DNA from: Candidatus Brocadiia bacterium
GTDB taxonomy: Bacteria; Planctomycetota; MHYJ01; WSZJ01
Assembly: GCA_013360825.1 (NCBI GenBank)
Contig: JABWAY010000241.1
Span: 1-6,560 of the forward strand
Direction of reading: 5' to 3'
Length of the DNA: 6,560 bases
Notes under the pieces: generated by a model
What the model was told of the DNA's origin: nothing
The model's database searches: none
The model's input: only the letters and a program-made list of their open reading frames with translations
Program-made: the position numbers and the translations under genes
In this document: positions 6,445-6,560 of the stretch, one piece after another
Layout of the letters: each line of letters starts with the position of its first letter
Numbering within the stretch: position 1 is the stretch's first letter

Positions 6445-6560
6445 TCCGGCGATTCCGCCAGCGCGAGGGCGCCCTCGGCTCCCGCCAGGACCGGCTCGCT
6501 CACCCTCGCGACGTGCCCGCCCCCGAGGCGGCGGAGCCCCTCCTCGAGCAGCCGGTCGAG
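6441..6560 (-). CDS. C-terminal 39 codons of an unidentified gene entering from the right edge
   Basis: A minus-strand frame is open from the right edge to a TGA at 6443-6441 and overlaps the methyltransferase GTG by four bases. It encodes 39 residues, beginning LDRLLEEGLRRLGGG and ending ALALAESPE. Of these codons 37 end in G or C, as in the genes around it, which supports real coding. The pattern LDRLLEE followed by EPVLAGAEGAL is loosely like the last segment of actin/Hsp70/sugar-kinase-fold proteins such as MreB, but this is far too short and weak to name a function. Gene start and family lie outside the window. Confidence 0.6.
   Translation of the reverse strand, partial: LDRLLEEGLRRLGGGHVARVSEPVLAGAEGALALAESPE

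Noticed and set aside
1..6560. tRNA, rRNA, CRISPR array, insertion sequence, prophage or defence system
   Set aside because: No cloverleaf-like segment, regularly spaced repeats, transposase or integrase motifs, or toxin/nuclease signatures were seen on either strand; nearly all sequence is accounted for by housekeeping or unknown non-mobile genes.

Overview
This is a GC-rich (by eye roughly 70%) bacterial chromosomal window that is almost entirely coding. Codons end overwhelmingly in G or C. The gene content (a secreted HEAT-repeat/terpenoid-cyclase-like toroid protein of a kind common in Planctomycetota, an RDD protein with a large ectodomain, and weak or absent Shine-Dalgarno sites before several genes) suggests a planctomycete or another environmental high-GC lineage. 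That placement is inference; nothing in the window is a taxonomic marker.

Left half (1-3749, + strand): a tightly packed four-gene run. It opens with the 3' part of pabB (aminodeoxychorismate synthase component I, cut by the left edge). Next comes pabC (a class IV PLP enzyme, probable aminodeoxychorismate lyase), starting right after the pabB stop. The third gene is a 491-residue membrane protein with an extracytoplasmic, possibly beta-propeller-like segment and a C-terminal RDD domain; its ATG overlaps the pabC stop. The last is a 71-residue two-helix LapA-like membrane protein, joined by a second ATGA overlap. The first two genes make p-aminobenzoate for folate. The two membrane genes have no evident metabolic link to pABA and are probably just co-transcribed.

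Right half (3762-6560, - strand): a convergent run, separated from the left one by only 12 bases. Read from the right edge, it has the last 39 codons of an unidentified gene, then a class I SAM-dependent methyltransferase whose GTG start overlaps that gene's stop. After a 79-base gap comes the large exported HEAT-repeat plus squalene-cyclase-like toroid protein.

I see no RNA genes, mobile elements, CRISPR arrays, phage genes or recognisable defence systems. The less ordinary items are the HEAT-toroid exported protein with its basic low-complexity insert, the RDD/ectodomain chimera inside a pABA operon, and a perfect 17-base palindrome inside pabB. None of these is convincing evidence of a new system.
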